Origin: Pararge aegeria
Taxonomy: Eukaryota; Arthropoda; Insecta; Lepidoptera; Nymphalidae
Assembly: GCF_905163445.1 (NCBI RefSeq)
Contig: NC_053181.1
Coordinates: 20,434,001 to 20,498,000 of the forward strand
Direction: 5' to 3'
DNA length: 64,000 nucleotides
The notes beneath the pieces are model-generated. The model was not told the DNA's origin, did not search any database, and was given only the letters and a program-made list of their open reading frames with translations. Shown here one piece after another: positions 1 through 10,794 of this stretch (position 1 is its first letter; the number at the start of each line of letters is the position of its first letter). Position numbers and translations under genes: made by a program.

Positions 1-274
1 AGTTTAACAGTGTCTATAGTTTTCTAAACGTATCTCTGTCATCTAGAAAAGAATTTCGATATTTTTTCTCACATACTCGTCCGCCACTGTTTTTATGGAC
101 ATATTTTCGACCGTACCAATGTGAAGATCTTCACACTCACCAAAATACACATGCGCTTTTCTAAAATTAATTAGTACGTGTGTTTGTTTGTGTGTGTGTG
201 TGTTTGTGTGTGTGTTTATGTACTATTCTTTGTACAAATTGTCAGAAAAACCGTAACAACGTAATTCAACTTAC
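1..274 (-). other. Start of the intron after exon g
   Basis: The sequence after donor 274-269 is AT-rich intron with a (GT)n tract. No downstream exon is seen before the window edge. Confidence 0.7.
178..219. repeat. (GT)n microsatellite
   Basis: About 40 bp of interrupted GT/TTTGT repeats, about 55 bp past the splice donor of exon g on the transcribed (minus) strand, where it reads as CA repeats. Intronic CA repeats near donors can influence splicing in other genes; no evidence of that here. Confidence 0.9.
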
Positions 275-489
275 ACGTGGTAAAGGAGTGGTCCCACCAG
301 TCAGTATTGCACAGGTACGCTTTGAGGTCGTCCGTGGTCCGTCCCACGATGACAGTCGGCGGCGCCACCAGCGTTCGTATAGAGAGCAGTACGCACGCTA
401 CCCCCACTATGACGCCTATACGCCGCAGGAGGTACATGTCGGATATCTTCACCGCTTTCGCTGAACGCACTTGAAAGATGACTGATATT
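275..489 (-). CDS. CG31760-like: Exon g (215 bp): cytoplasmic loop 2, TM4 and extracellular loop 2
   Basis: Acceptor 'cttatttacag', donor gtaagt (274-269). Its first base completes Arg535, and one base of codon 607 is left at the 3' end. It encodes ISVIFQVRSAKAVKISDMYL (ICL2), RRIGVIVGVACVLLSIRTLV (TM4), and a loop with LKAYLCNTDWWDHSFTT that contains Cys595. ICL2 in this family contacts G protein or RGS partners; here it is basic (R, K, K, R, R). The next exon, with TM5, must lie left of the window. The ORF runs on past the donor into intron sequence (TCKLNYV...), which is not coding. Two plus-strand ORFs here are shadows. Confidence 0.9.
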
Positions 490-1659
490 CTGTAAATAAG
501 AACGGGAGTTAAAAAACTGCGTGCGGTCGGGGCATCCCCTCAGGAGCGTAGTTCTTGAGACCCTTTCTTCAAGTTCGAATGGCGAAATTTGGCGAGTATC
601 CAGACAACACGCCCGTTTTTAAATTTGAAGACATGTTGTGCAAGCCCCTTATAAAGTGTGTTGAGGACAAAAATATGAAGAAGTATTAAGATTTTTGTTC
701 TTCTTTGAATCGGAATTTAATATAACATGATGTTTCTGAAATTAAGTACAAAATAAAACCTTTATTATATAAGCATAAAAATAAAATGCAAGTTTCAAGC
801 ATGTGACAAAAGTATCTGTTAAAAACTACTTTGCTGCTTAATAGGGAATTAACCCTCTTTCCTATGAGAGAGGATTCTGGGAGGGTCTGTGCCCGGTAAC
901 GCGACGTTAATAGGCTTTAGGTTGATGACGATGATGAAGGATAAACTCTTTGACTTTAAAAATAAGTTTAATATTTAATAGAATGGACGTTAAGTATGTA
1001 TTTACGTACCTACTTTTTCGTTAAGTGACGTTTCATCATAATAACCTGAAAACTCCACTGCTGGAGTCCAGGCCTCTCTTAATACTCACCTGGCCACAAC
1101 TAAGTCGCCTCGTACGACTACCATGGCAAGAGGTGAAGTGGTGACAACTGTATTCTGATCTGCTGCCACGACACGGCGCAGGTGACGTCTGCTACCTACC
1201 AGTTCATTCCTCCCGCAAGCCACATTAAGGCAGTTCATTCGATCCTTTATTCTTTACTTATGTACTAATAATAAATGTTAGTATTAGTGTCTTAATATCA
1301 AATCAGAGAGATCTATGCACGGATAACTATGTGATAAACGATCCAATCCCTAGAAGAACTAAACTTAACTTACGGACATAGGCTAACGATTCGTTTACTA
1401 AACTGGCAATCAATTGGTGAGGCACATATCTCGGTGTTAGAATAATACCTCCTTGGTAGAAAGCGCATTGTTGAACGATTCCCACAAGGTGGACAGACGA
1501 CATAAAACGAGTGGCTGGGTGTAGCTCGATACAAGCGGCTCTCAGCCGTAGAGTGTGGAAATCCCTACCAAACATCTAAAAACGAAGAAAAACAAGTAGT
1601 TAATATGGAAATAATGGTAGATATATGAATGAATATAGCCCTTAAATACCCACGCCTGA

Positions 1660-1862
1660 GAGAAGTTTTTTTTTTTTGTAACTTTAGACTTGCGCTTGAC
1701 CACAATCTCACCTGATGAGTATAGATATGGCCCAAGATGAGACGGGCTTGCCTAGAAGATGCCTATTCACTCTGGTTTTAAAGATACCCAAGTTGTAAGA
1801 ATTAGGAAACACAGAACTCGGAAGGGTGTTCCAAACCCTAGCCATTGCGTATAAGAAAATAA
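1660..1862 (-). mobile_element. LINE 3'-end fragment (family with tail 'ttctaggcaagc')
   Basis: Read on the minus strand it gives '...ggtttggaacacccttccgag...gtgaataggcatcttctaggcaagc', the same 3' part seen in plus orientation at 12.2, 26.2 and 43.5 kb. At 43.5 kb the coding remnant reads RIWNALPAS...FKSRVNKHLLGKR, the C-terminus of a non-LTR reverse transcriptase. 5'-truncated and non-coding here; a T-run at 1666-1677 is its poly(A) side. Confidence 0.6.
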
Positions 1863-2244
1863 GATGCAAATTTAATTAAATTTGATATAATTAAGTGAGG
1901 GGTTGAGGGTTAATACAAACAATAATTTAGTTGCCAGATTTGTTGGTCATCACAAGTTTAACAAATAACTAAACACATTACTACGAAATCCAGTGTCACT
2001 GACAGTGTGCAAATATTATTTCGATCAAATAATTTAAATTACAGTAGGTATCACAAATAACATTGTTTAAATCATAAACCTACAGAACGTTAATTGTATT
2101 ACTAGCGGATGGACGAAACTACATCTGCGTGGAACATCTAATATTCTATGAGATATCTATAAATCACGAGATTAATATTTTTTTCGGTGGTGCCAATGCC
2201 CGTCACCAGAAAAAATCTATGAAAGAATTCGTAGATTCGTTCGG

Positions 2245-2400
2245 CTCTCCTACCGTCGATGCCGAAATTAGTATATGCCTTTCACATCAGTCTTATAGCG
2301 ACTGTAGCGTCATCTAGTAGAAAACGTTGCAGTTTCGATCTACTTTTTCAAAGGTCCATATTACAATGAGACACGTTTGAAACAAGAGATGACACATTGC
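2245..2400 (-). repeat. Inverted partial copy of the tRNA-like TIR element
   Basis: Bases 2245-2400 are the reverse complement of 26.66-26.81 kb: '...ctctcctaccgtcgatgcc' followed by the segment with 'gactgtagcgtcatctagt' and 'atattacaatgagacacg'. It lies head-to-head with the plus-oriented copy at 2456-2607, which lacks this segment. A short ORF at 2129-2317 crosses it and is fortuitous. Confidence 0.7.
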
Positions 2401-2455
2401 TTTTTTAATTTTTTTTTATTAGTGTTTTTACCCACACTTGGAGGAATTATCAATT

Positions 2456-2607
2456 TTTATAAATTTACAATGCATATAAATTTCGGCATCGACGGTAGGA
2501 GAGCCGTAGCTTAATTGAAGAAAGCGCTCAGGCCGCGATTGCCAGAGTGTCGCAGGTTCAAATCCTGTCGGTTCCGAAAATTTTTATATGCATTTTAAAT
2601 TTATAAA
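2456..2607 (+). mobile_element. Short TIR element carrying a tRNA-like sequence (copy 1)
   Basis: Imperfect terminal inverted repeats: left 'tttacaatgcatataaat', right the complement of 'tttaaaatgcatataaaa', about 27 bp. The tRNA-like unit lies between them. A second, longer copy (26638-26910) has the same ends and the same unit plus an extra 130 bp, so the boundaries are supported by comparison of the two. Confidence 0.6.
2500..2576 (+). repeat. tRNA-like (Pol III promoter-like) unit, degenerate
   Basis: It folds partly as a tRNA: acceptor AGAGCCG/CGGTTCC (6 of 7 pairs), T8-A9, D stem GCTT/AAGC, T arm gcagg-TTCAAAT-cctgt, discriminator G. 'TAGCTTAATTGA' resembles box A and 'GGTTCAAATCC' is an excellent box B. 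The anticodon arm is irregular (4-bp stem, 9-nt loop, possible GCG), so I do not call a functional tRNA. It is more likely a tRNA-derived SINE head or a tRNA pseudogene. Confidence 0.65.
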
Positions 2608-2731
2608 AAAATATTTTCTGGTTAAATCTTAAACAATATTAGAAAGAATTACTATAATAATTGAAGAAACGCGCAGCACTGTAAATAACCGACACTTGAC
2701 TAATTGGACAACTTCGTCGGACCGCTGCAAG

Positions 2732-2927
2732 CAGTGGCGTGCATATAGGGTATGCTACCGATGATATAAAATGAATAAAATCTCCAGTCCGAGTTATTAA
2801 AAATGTAAGGATAGGCATTGTAAGAGTTATAAAAAGCCTACCCTTAAGTTTTTGTAACTCGTACTGGAGATTTTCTTTATTTTATATCATCTGGATACCC
2901 TGTGCATACTCTCTATGCACGCCACTG
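2732..2927. mobile_element. hAT-type MITE with 8-bp target duplication (copy 1)
   Basis: 196 bp, ends CAGTGGCGTGCAT...ATGCACGCCACTG, with imperfect inverted repeats of about 65 bp ('ctccagtccgagtta' / 'taactcgtactggag'). It is flanked by the perfect 8-bp direct repeat gctgcaag (2724-2731 and 2928-2935). An 8-bp duplication and CAG..CTG ends are diagnostic of hAT transposition. There is no coding capacity, so it is non-autonomous. A second copy with its own 8-bp duplication is at 31419-31582. Confidence 0.9.
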
Positions 2928-3599
2928 GCTGCAAGTATAATTCCGTGTCTAAAGTGGGGAATCAAACAGGCCTGCTTTTGGTCCAAATCGGTCGATCGGT
3001 TCAAAATCAAGAGCTATTAGCAAATTAGAGACTAACAAAGGCCGGATCTATTTAAGTCGCCGCACGCTCTTACACAAGGCTATTGAAATCTATGCCAATT
3101 GTGGAAGTACCTACTTAGTGAGTATTGCACATCGAATTACTTGCTTTAATCTTATTGGGCGGATACGATGTAGTTTAATAGTTCTCCTGACCGACTTCCA
3201 TAGAGGTCAACCTAGGAGGTCTCCTAACAGATTTTACAACTACGGCTTGATTGTAATAAGGTACGACCCGGCGTCAGTTCTTGAAAATAGCAGAGCACTG
3301 CTCTACTGGGATCGAACGATTATCAAAAGCTAAATAAACTAAAACATAACTAATTAAATGTTAATTGTTATTATATAGCTTCAACGAAATTAATTGTAAT
3401 TAATCAAATTCTGAATGTTATTTATTATTTTTAAGTTATGATTTGCATGCCTTTAAATGGGCTAAACATTGTTCTGTATAAATTTTTGTAACATCTATAA
3501 TTTGACATGTTTTTTGCAAATAAATGATTATGATAAAATTTTACTAAATGATCACTGACAGGTATATTACATCTAATAGACCTTATATAGAGCGATCGA

Positions 3600-3945
3600 T
3601 CAGTGCGCCGTGCAATAACTGTTGACATTACAATTCCACATGATGATAATCGGGTAAAAGCTGAAAAGGAAAAAGTATGTAAATACTTGGACCTTGCTCA
3701 CGAGATTACCGCCATGTGGAGTGTTGAGTCGACCGTTATTGTTCCGATCGTCGTTTCAGTCAATGGTCTTCTCGTGAAAAGCTTCGACCAACATCTTAAG
3801 AAGCTTTCGCTTGGTTGTTGGATCAAGGGTCGGATACAGAAGGCAGTAGTCCTTGAAACGGCGCTTATTGTGAAGAGGTTCCACACACTGGAGACCAGAA
3901 AGCCGGCTGCTTGGGCATTGGGCAAGTGGAGGTGTTTTTTTTTAC
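3600..3945 (+). pseudogene. Relic of a LINE C-terminal ORF
   Basis: An open stretch of about 115 codons reads ITVDITIPHDDNRVKAEKEK, CKYLDLAHEITAMWSVEST, IVPIVVSVNGLLVKSFDQHL, IQKAVVLETALIVKRFH. The pattern 'D(I/V)(A/T)IP...EK..KY.DL..E....W.......VPIV.S..G......L..L.L......iQKAv.L.T..IvR.f' is the C-terminal end of insect non-LTR retrotransposon polyproteins. The upstream reverse transcriptase is missing, so it is a dead 5'-truncated fragment. A diverged inverted copy is at 53155-53370. The minus-strand ORF here is a shadow. Confidence 0.7.
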
Positions 3946-4107
3946 TAAGCATTGTTAAGAATTAAAAAAAAATTGAAATCAATCAATAATAGATAATAAT
4001 AATAATGGAAATGGTATAGTGTACAAGTGTGTGCGTAGACACATAAATCCGGGTGACAAATCTAGGCCTTCGCGATATTCAGTCGACTATAATAACCAAT
4101 AGAAAAC

Positions 4108-4414
4108 CTCCCTGGCAAAAGTGAGCGCTGTGAATTTCAGTAGGAGGTCACTGTTTCGAGTCCCAGCGGGGCAGTTTGGGAATTTATAATTTCTGGTCTG
4201 GTCTGGTGGGAGGCTTTGGCCGTGTCTAGTTACCGCCCTACCGACAAAGTCGTGCCGCTAAGCGATTTAGTGTTCTGTGCGATGCCGTGTAGAAACCGAT
4301 TAGGGGTATGACTACCAAACTTACTTACAGGTAAGCCCGCTTCCATCTTAGGCTGAATCAAAACTTACCAGTGAGATTGCAGTCAAAGGCTAACTTGTAG
4401 CGGAATAAAAAAAG
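4108..4414 (+). mobile_element. tRNA-derived SINE (type B)
   Basis: Box-A-like 'ggcaaaagtgagcgct', box B 'gtttcgagtcccagc', body 'gggaggctttggccgtg', 'gccgctaagcgatttag', 'gaaaccgattaggggtatg', and A-rich 3' end. Other copies lie at 5945, 31300, 36368 and 59447. Confidence 0.8.
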
Positions 4415-5944
4415 ACAAACGATGCGAACAGAAAGGAGTCAACCCAAATTTTTGAGTTATTGACATTTAGGTCAGTATTGCTAACGGTGCCACCGAAATT
4501 GTCTGCTTGTAATTTTCTTGACTGTCGTGATGTAATTTGAAAGTTGGACGAAGTCAATTCCATATTTCAGCCATTAATAGTACTGTAACCAATACTACGT
4601 GACGGGGCAAAAGGAGCGAGGCGGAATTATAAGACACTTGTGAAGAACAAAGTTGTATTTAGAATTCACTTAGAATTACTTGACAGTCTAGAACAGTGTC
4701 CCTGGCTAAAGTCCCACGCAGTGGAAGCAAAAGCTGGAAGCACGTCCTGTAGGTTTCACCAGCAAGGTCCACTACTACAACTACAGCGTCCGGCAAGTGT
4801 CTTCGAGAGGAAAGCGTTTGCTGAAGCACTGCAGGCAGGTACCGCTAATGATTGATAATGGCGGAGTGATTAACAATGGTTGGCCGTGGCACCGTCTTGT
4901 ACTAGTGGGAAAAAATCTCTTTAGCGCGATTTACATTTCACGCAACTACAACTAACGCCATCTAGTGTTAGCGGGTCAGTATTGCGTTTTATTGTACCTA
5001 TACAGTACCTATTTTCAAGTATTCAACACGCGTGTTTTTATATTTTAATCAACAGCCCGATTACTAAGTTTCATAGTTAAAACTTGAAAAAGGTTAGACC
5101 GTCAGTTACCTAAACACTTTTCCACTTTAAGGGAATCACTATTTCTATCCCTGTTTAACCCCCTAGAGGGCTAAGCTGGAAAACTCTATTTTAAAAAGTT
5201 ATAGAGCCTGTAGCTGTTTTCAAAGTTGAGTTATCAATAGGAATAAATAGAGAAGAGAAGAATAGATGGGAGATAAAACTTTGTAAATTAAAATATTAAA
5301 ATACATGTTAAAAAAAATTGAATAATTAAAAAGAAGAAGTTTATTAGTAAGAACGGAAAAAACCACTTGAATTAAAAAAAAAGTATTTCTTTTGATTTCA
5401 TAGCCCAATTTATTTATTAATTCATGAACAAGAACAGCTGAAATTTAAAGAGACTTCTTCCAGAAGCCCCGGAGACGAGTAAACGAAGTTATAGCACAGG
5501 CGGGCGATGCGACGGTTGTTTGCTGTATATAGTTGTGAAAGACATTACGTATGGGAAACTTTTACAAAGTTGTATTTGAACGAAGTCTTAGGAAACCGTT
5601 AGTATAGATTCCAGCAATATAATTCTTCTTGTCTCCATTAAATCGAGTAAAAAAGGTGGTAGCCGCACACAATTGCCACATCCACCTGAATGAGCGACCG
5701 CAGATAAATTGCGAAAGGTTTTGATTGCCTTCCACTTTATAGGGCCCATTGTCCCTCGGAAAATGGGCCGCTTGTTAGAGCAAGTCCATTACCGTCTGGG
5801 GAATGTTCACATCAATGGAACTCCGATTTTTAGGGTTCTATAGCTAAAGAAAACCCCAGATTCTTATTATAAATTACTAAAGCAGTTAGATGAAGCCTTT
5901 TTTAAGATTAGTAGTCCTCGGTGCGCACGGCGACCTCCACTGGC

Positions 5945-6560
5945 GTAAGGCGGTGGGCACTGTGAGCTGTGTGTTTTTTTAGTGGATGGTCCCCGGTTCA
6001 ATTTCTGGCCGGGCAATTTCTGAATTTATTATGGCCTAGTCTAAGCTTTGGCCGTAGCTAGTAACCATCCGACAAAGGTGTGCCGCCAAGCTATTTAGCG
6101 ACCAAGACCGTGGTTTCGATTCCCACAACTGGAAAATGTTTGTGTGATTAACATGAATGTTTTAAAGTGTCTGGATGTTTATAAATTATAATCTTATAAT
6201 ATTATATTATAAGCATTTATGTATGATTTCTTGAATATAGTTCAACGGGTACATACCACGATAATATTTTGGATTTGTTGATATTTCGACCCAGTTGCGT
6301 GAATCGTAGTCACGACAGGACTGACCACGATCCATGTAACTAGGTCGAAATATCGACAAATCTAAAATGTTATCGTGGTATGTACCCGTTGAACTATATT
6401 TAAGAAATGTTGATTAAGCACGAAAATCTTGGTTTAAAATCTTTATGTATAATATTCATAAAAATATTCATCACTTATCTTAGTACCCATAACACAAGCA
6501 TTACTTTGGGGCTAGATGCCAATGTGTGTATTGTAGTAGTATATTTATTTTTATATATTT
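5945..6560 (+). mobile_element. Composite SINE: type B head joined to type A SINE, split by a MITE
   Basis: 5945-6105 is a type B SINE fragment (box-B-like 'ccggttcaatttctgg', 'ctttggccgtagctagtaac'). At about 6105 it joins a type A SINE at 'gaccgtggtttcgattcccac'. The type A copy is interrupted by the TIR element at 6226-6408 and resumes at 'taatattcataaaaatattc', ending in 'ggggctagatgccaatgtg' and an ATTT-rich tail. The ORF at 6407-6604 is fortuitous. Confidence 0.75.
6226..6408. mobile_element. TIR element (MITE) inserted in a SINE
   Basis: 183 bp with inverted repeats of about 65 bp: 'atttcttgaatatagttcaa', 'cgggtacataccacgataa', 'gatatttcgacc' on the left and their complements on the right (one or two mismatches). 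It is a nested insertion that interrupts the SINE body. One end of the same family is also seen at 59929-59958. Non-coding. Confidence 0.85.
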
Positions 6561-6639
6561 ACGATGTCGCGTATAAACCGATTAAGGATATGGGATTCAT
6601 ATAACTGATATACCCCTGACAGGTTAATAAGAAGGCCTT

Positions 6640-6876
6640 AGGCTGGGTAGTCCACCACGACAAAGATCCTAGTTTAGCCAAGTGCGGTGGTAGACTTCAT
6701 ACGCCCTTGGGAACATAATGGAGAACTAACCGGCATTCAGGTTTCCTCACGATGTTTTCCTTATTTAAAGCAAATTATATTTAATTCCTTGCATTAAAAA
6801 CGCACACAACTGCGAAAAGTTAAAGGTAATTGCCGGAAATCGAAAGCCGAAGTCTTACCTACAGGCTATCGCTTCA
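6640..6876 (-). mobile_element. tRNA-derived SINE (type C), diverged
   Basis: Minus-strand copy: 'tcctcacgatgttttcctt', 'aaacgcacacaactgcgaaa', ends near 'caggctatcgcttc', the complement of the tRNA-like head. Eroded relative to copies at 7.7, 36.8 and 49.1 kb. Confidence 0.7.
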
Positions 6877-7059
6877 ATTAATTGGATACAGAAACAAAGT
6901 TACAGCAGCCTGACCAATGGTATTAAGAAGCTAATACTACGTACATAAAATACGGATACAGAAATTAATCAGTCTGTACGTTACAGCTACAAGGTTATTC
7001 TAAATTGATTCATTTAATTTCATGGTGCACACACGGGCTATAGGAGGGCCACACCCAGA

Positions 7060-7325
7060 GCCTGGTTTGTTGGGCCGGTATAGTTTAGGTTTTAAGTTGT
7101 CTAACATAGGATAGTGGTTTTGTATTGTTACTAACATTATATTTATTTATTTTAATATTTGTTTCGTGTTTAATTATTAGTATTTTATTAATTTTAATTA
7201 TTTTTATTATTATTATTATTATTGATAATTTAATTTGTGCTTCATTTTATGTTATTTTTAAAAACTGTTAAGTGCACACTATATGGGCTATGCCTGAAAT
7301 AAAATTTTATTATTATTATTATTAA
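7060..7325 (+). mobile_element. LINE 3' end with (TTA)n tail
   Basis: 'gttgggccggtatagttta' through 'gggctatgcctgaaataaaa' and then (TTA)n. The polyadenylation-like AATAAA before a short tandem tail is typical of insect LINE 3' ends. A related tail in minus orientation begins at 30543. Confidence 0.55.
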
Positions 7326-7699
7326 TTAAAATATTCTACCGTACTTTATTATGTGCGATCCATTTGCTGCGGTCGGGTTGGATACCAAAGGAATTGATTG
7401 CCTTTATTTTATGTGATCAAATGGCCCTTGACAAATTAGCTGCCTTTTGGGGTGATTCGTCGTTAGATCGAAGTTTCCCAATCTGGTTGCCATAGAAAGG
7501 GCCGCAAGAAGTCCTCTGTACTTCAAAAAATTCAACAAAATTATCTGTGCAGGGGGGTCGCAGCTACGTTTGGAGCTAGTCCCATACTTTGAAAAATTTG
7601 TGGAGATCAATAAAATCAGCCATCGCACTTTAAGAGAAGTTAGAAGAAATGGCTTTTACTTCTAAATCGCCTTAATTTCTATAAAGATCGAGCTTAACG

Positions 7700-8016
7700 G
7701 TGTGATTATCATCATATCAACCCATCACCGGCCCACTACAGGGCACGGGTCTCCTTCCACAATGAGAGGGGTAAGGCTGTAGTTCACCACGCTGACCCAG
7801 TGCGGATTGGTGGACTCCACACACCCTTGAGAACATTATGAAGAAATCTCAGCCACGCGGGTTACCTCACTATGTTTTCCTTCACCGCAAGTGATATATG
7901 ATTTGTTTATAAAACGCACATAACTTAGAAAAGTTAGAGATGTCGCTGGGATTCGAACTGGGCTCCCCGAAAGTGAAGTCGAAGTATGAGCTGAGCTGCC
8001 GTACCGCTGTTAACCG
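7700..8016 (-). mobile_element. tRNA-derived SINE (type C)
   Basis: Nearly full-length minus-strand copy: 'atcatatcaacccatcaccg', 'gtgcggattggtggactcc', 'gttttccttcaccgcaagtg', box B complement 'gggattcgaactgggc', and the tRNA-like head complement at the right end. Confidence 0.85.
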
Positions 8017-8848
8017 TGAATAATTCAATAATTGAAATAAAACTGGATAGAGTTGAGATAATAGTTAAGAATAGAGATTCATCTCAATTCCCAGTATATA
8101 TATTAGCTACGTCATTGCCGTCGAGCTCCATTAGTGTCGATTGCAGAATCGCTCCTCGCTGAATAACTAAGTGCACAGAAATGGGCTGGAGACCAAGCGG
8201 TAATTAATTCATGACCAATCTCTTAACCTAATTACAGTGGGATGGATCGCTAAATATTTCATTACGCATTTCGTTAATAGCGTAATAAGAAGGTGAATTA
8301 TATTCTAAGGTAATATAACAGGATGTTCAAGATTATATTATTCTAAGTGAGTATAAGATGTTCTACAATCATTCTGAAAATTAAGTTAACAGTCGGTTTT
8401 CGGTATAAAGAATTAACGATATTTATTTCTCAATAAGAACACAGATAAATTATTGTTCAACAGCACTCCCTCACACAGTATGCTTTTCTTTCCATAATTG
8501 GTTTAAAATTTAATAATGGCGAATAATTTTTTAATAATGACATTAAAATTGAATTAATTATACATATAATGATTCCTAGACTAAATTCAATAAATTTGAC
8601 AAAAAATATTGTTTATTGTGGTAGAATTTAATGTAAACCATTGCATGCCATTGCGTGGCTGATTGTAAATTGCACAATTTACATTAAACTACACCTTGTT
8701 TACTTTACAATCTGGCAAATAAGATATTATTTGCGTATTTTTTTGTTTGAAATCGTAATTGTGAGAGTATATTATCTGTGCTTATTTTTATTATTTAGGT
8801 GCAGGTTTTAAATGAAATACTAAGAATTTTCGTCTCTGTATACAATAT

Positions 8849-8849
<1 letters not shown>

Positions 8850-8882
<33 letters not shown>
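8850..8882. repeat. (TC)n(TA)n microsatellite
   Basis: Four to five TC units followed by about eleven TA units, just before a SINE tail. Confidence 0.9.
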
Positions 8883-8911
8883 ATTATATACAATACATAT
8901 TTCTGAATATT

Positions 8912-9000
8912 TTTGACAACTTAGTACTCATAACACTAGCTACGTTTACTTTGGGGCTAGATGGCGATGTGTGCACTGTCGTAGTATATTTGTTTATTCA
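8912..9000 (+). mobile_element. Type A SINE, 3' fragment
   Basis: 'cttagtactcataacactagc' (diverged) then 'tttggggctagatggcgatg' and the 'gtcgtagtatattt' end. The tRNA-like head is missing. Confidence 0.75.
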
Positions 9001-9949
9001 TAACTTAGAGATTGCAGTCAAGGGCTGTCTTGTAATGGAATGAAAAATATTATGAATTGTATTGCTTTCTTCTTACTTCTAAAAAACAAAAAAATAAGGA
9101 TTTTTGGGAAGATTCTTGAAACACGTCGAATCTTCCCAAAAAACCCCAAACCATTTTATATAAAACAAAACATCCCATTACTGATAACTTTTTATAGTTC
9201 GAAGTATCATTATATTGTTCAAGTGGATAGTTCGGTCTGTCTTTCCGTTTTTTTGTCTGTTTCTAGGTCACAGCGTTTTTGTTCAGAGATTATTAAAGCT
9301 CAAATACTGAAATTAGCACAGTTACATTTAACTTTTATCGCCACAAAAATGTGCACAAATCTTGTGAAAAATTTGTTAATTCGAACATTAAAAGTGAAAG
9401 TCAACCCTTAAGGCAAACCCCAGTTTAACCCCATACAATTTGTCCTCGTCGAAACAGTATTTTTTAATTCGTAAGACTTTTCTTTTAAATTTTTTTAGTA
9501 TTTACTTTCTTAATTTTCTTTTTTTATACTTCTACCAAAAGATATGCGAATGCATAAGTGGGCGTTTTCGTTAGTCCAATGATGTGCTACAGGTAAAACC
9601 GAATCAATCGGAAACGATTGTGGAATTGCAAATGACTTTGAAATGGAATCCCGATGACCCGGATGTGGCGTTCATACCGGAAATTGCTATAAACTGTGAG
9701 TCGGGAGACGGAACGCATCTGAGTTGATTGGCGATCGGCTCTCCTATTCAGTAACTTTTTTTAATAATTTCTCTGGCGCACTAGTGAGTGCTGTGGTCCT
9801 GCGAGAGAGGGAGGGAGGTCTCGGGTATCGTTTTCCAGTGGGTCATTTTAATCTATAAATTCTGAATTCTCTTTGCATTGGAATAGCAGCCATTTGTTAG
9901 CTTAATTGTTTCAAAAAGTTATATTAAACATCACCCTGCGCTCCTAAGG

Positions 9950-10060
9950 AGTATTGCGACGGGTGAGCGAAGCAAAATGTGAGATGGTGTTAAAAAAAAT
10001 ACCCGGCTAAGTTTCTTCTGAGACCAGGACGCGTTTGGAATCAAAAGTCGGCAAAACGTT
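9950..10060 (+). mobile_element. LINE 3'-UTR fragment
   Basis: 'aaaatgtgagatggtgtta', 'acccggctaagtttcttctg', 'agaccaggacgcgtttgga' match the 3' ends at 34.7 and 62.2 kb. Fragment only. Confidence 0.55.
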
Positions 10061-10504
10061 ATTACCATCCCCTTACAATTATGTAAACGTATATTTCTGA
10101 ACGCTTCATAAATGCCTTTGATAGGTCTACATGAATAACAAAATTTTAAATTTGAATCTGAACACGGTAATTAGTAGAATTCATTTTATACAGGAAAAAA
10201 TTACGTATCAGAAATTGTACGCGGATGAAACTGCTAGGAATCGCTAGTTTTTATTCAGTGCTTAAAATTTTCAAGTAAAATGGCTGAAACTTACGAATAG
10301 ATCGACAGGAAAAGTTTTAAATCGCTACGCTTTTGACATTTGGCTACTGAACCATACAATTGCATGCTCTATATCGGTTAAGCTGGTTTATCTTAATTAA
10401 GGGCAGTTTTCAAACGGCATACCTTGAAGAAAACTAGTTTTCAACTGCGACACAACCACTTTTAGTAATTTTTTAGTTTATTTTTCGGATGGACCCTAGC
10501 GATA

Positions 10505-10715
10505 TAAGTAATTAAAATATCACTTGCGGTTGCAATTAACGGGAAATGAAAACATCGTGAAGACACCTGCATGCCTTAGAGTTCTACATAATGTTATGAA
10601 AGTTGTGTGGAGTCCACCGCACTGGACCAACTGGTGGCCAGTACGGCCTTAACCCCTTCTCATTGTGGGAGGAGACACGAGCTCTGTAGTGGGCCGGTAA
10701 AAGGTTGATGTGAAG
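10505..10715 (+). mobile_element. Type C SINE, 5'-truncated
   Basis: Begins at 'gtaattaaaatatcacttgc' and continues through 'gtgtggagtccaccgcactg' and 'gtgggaggagacacgagctc' to 'gtagtgggccggtaa'. The tRNA-like head is missing. Confidence 0.75.
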
Positions 10716-10794
10716 AAGTGCTGAACGTTTGGTTTAGATAAAATTTCGGATGTAAATCGTGTCGCTGCAAGATCGCTTCATGTTAGATTTTATA

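Noticed and set aside
2500..2576. Functional tRNA gene
   Set aside because: The D and T arms are good, but the anticodon stem is only 4 bp with a 9-nt loop, one acceptor pair is mismatched, and the unit is part of a repeated element.
9040..9411. 123-codon plus ORF
   Set aside because: AT-rich, no recognisable domain, no splice context or paralogue; it begins next to a SINE tail. Likely chance.
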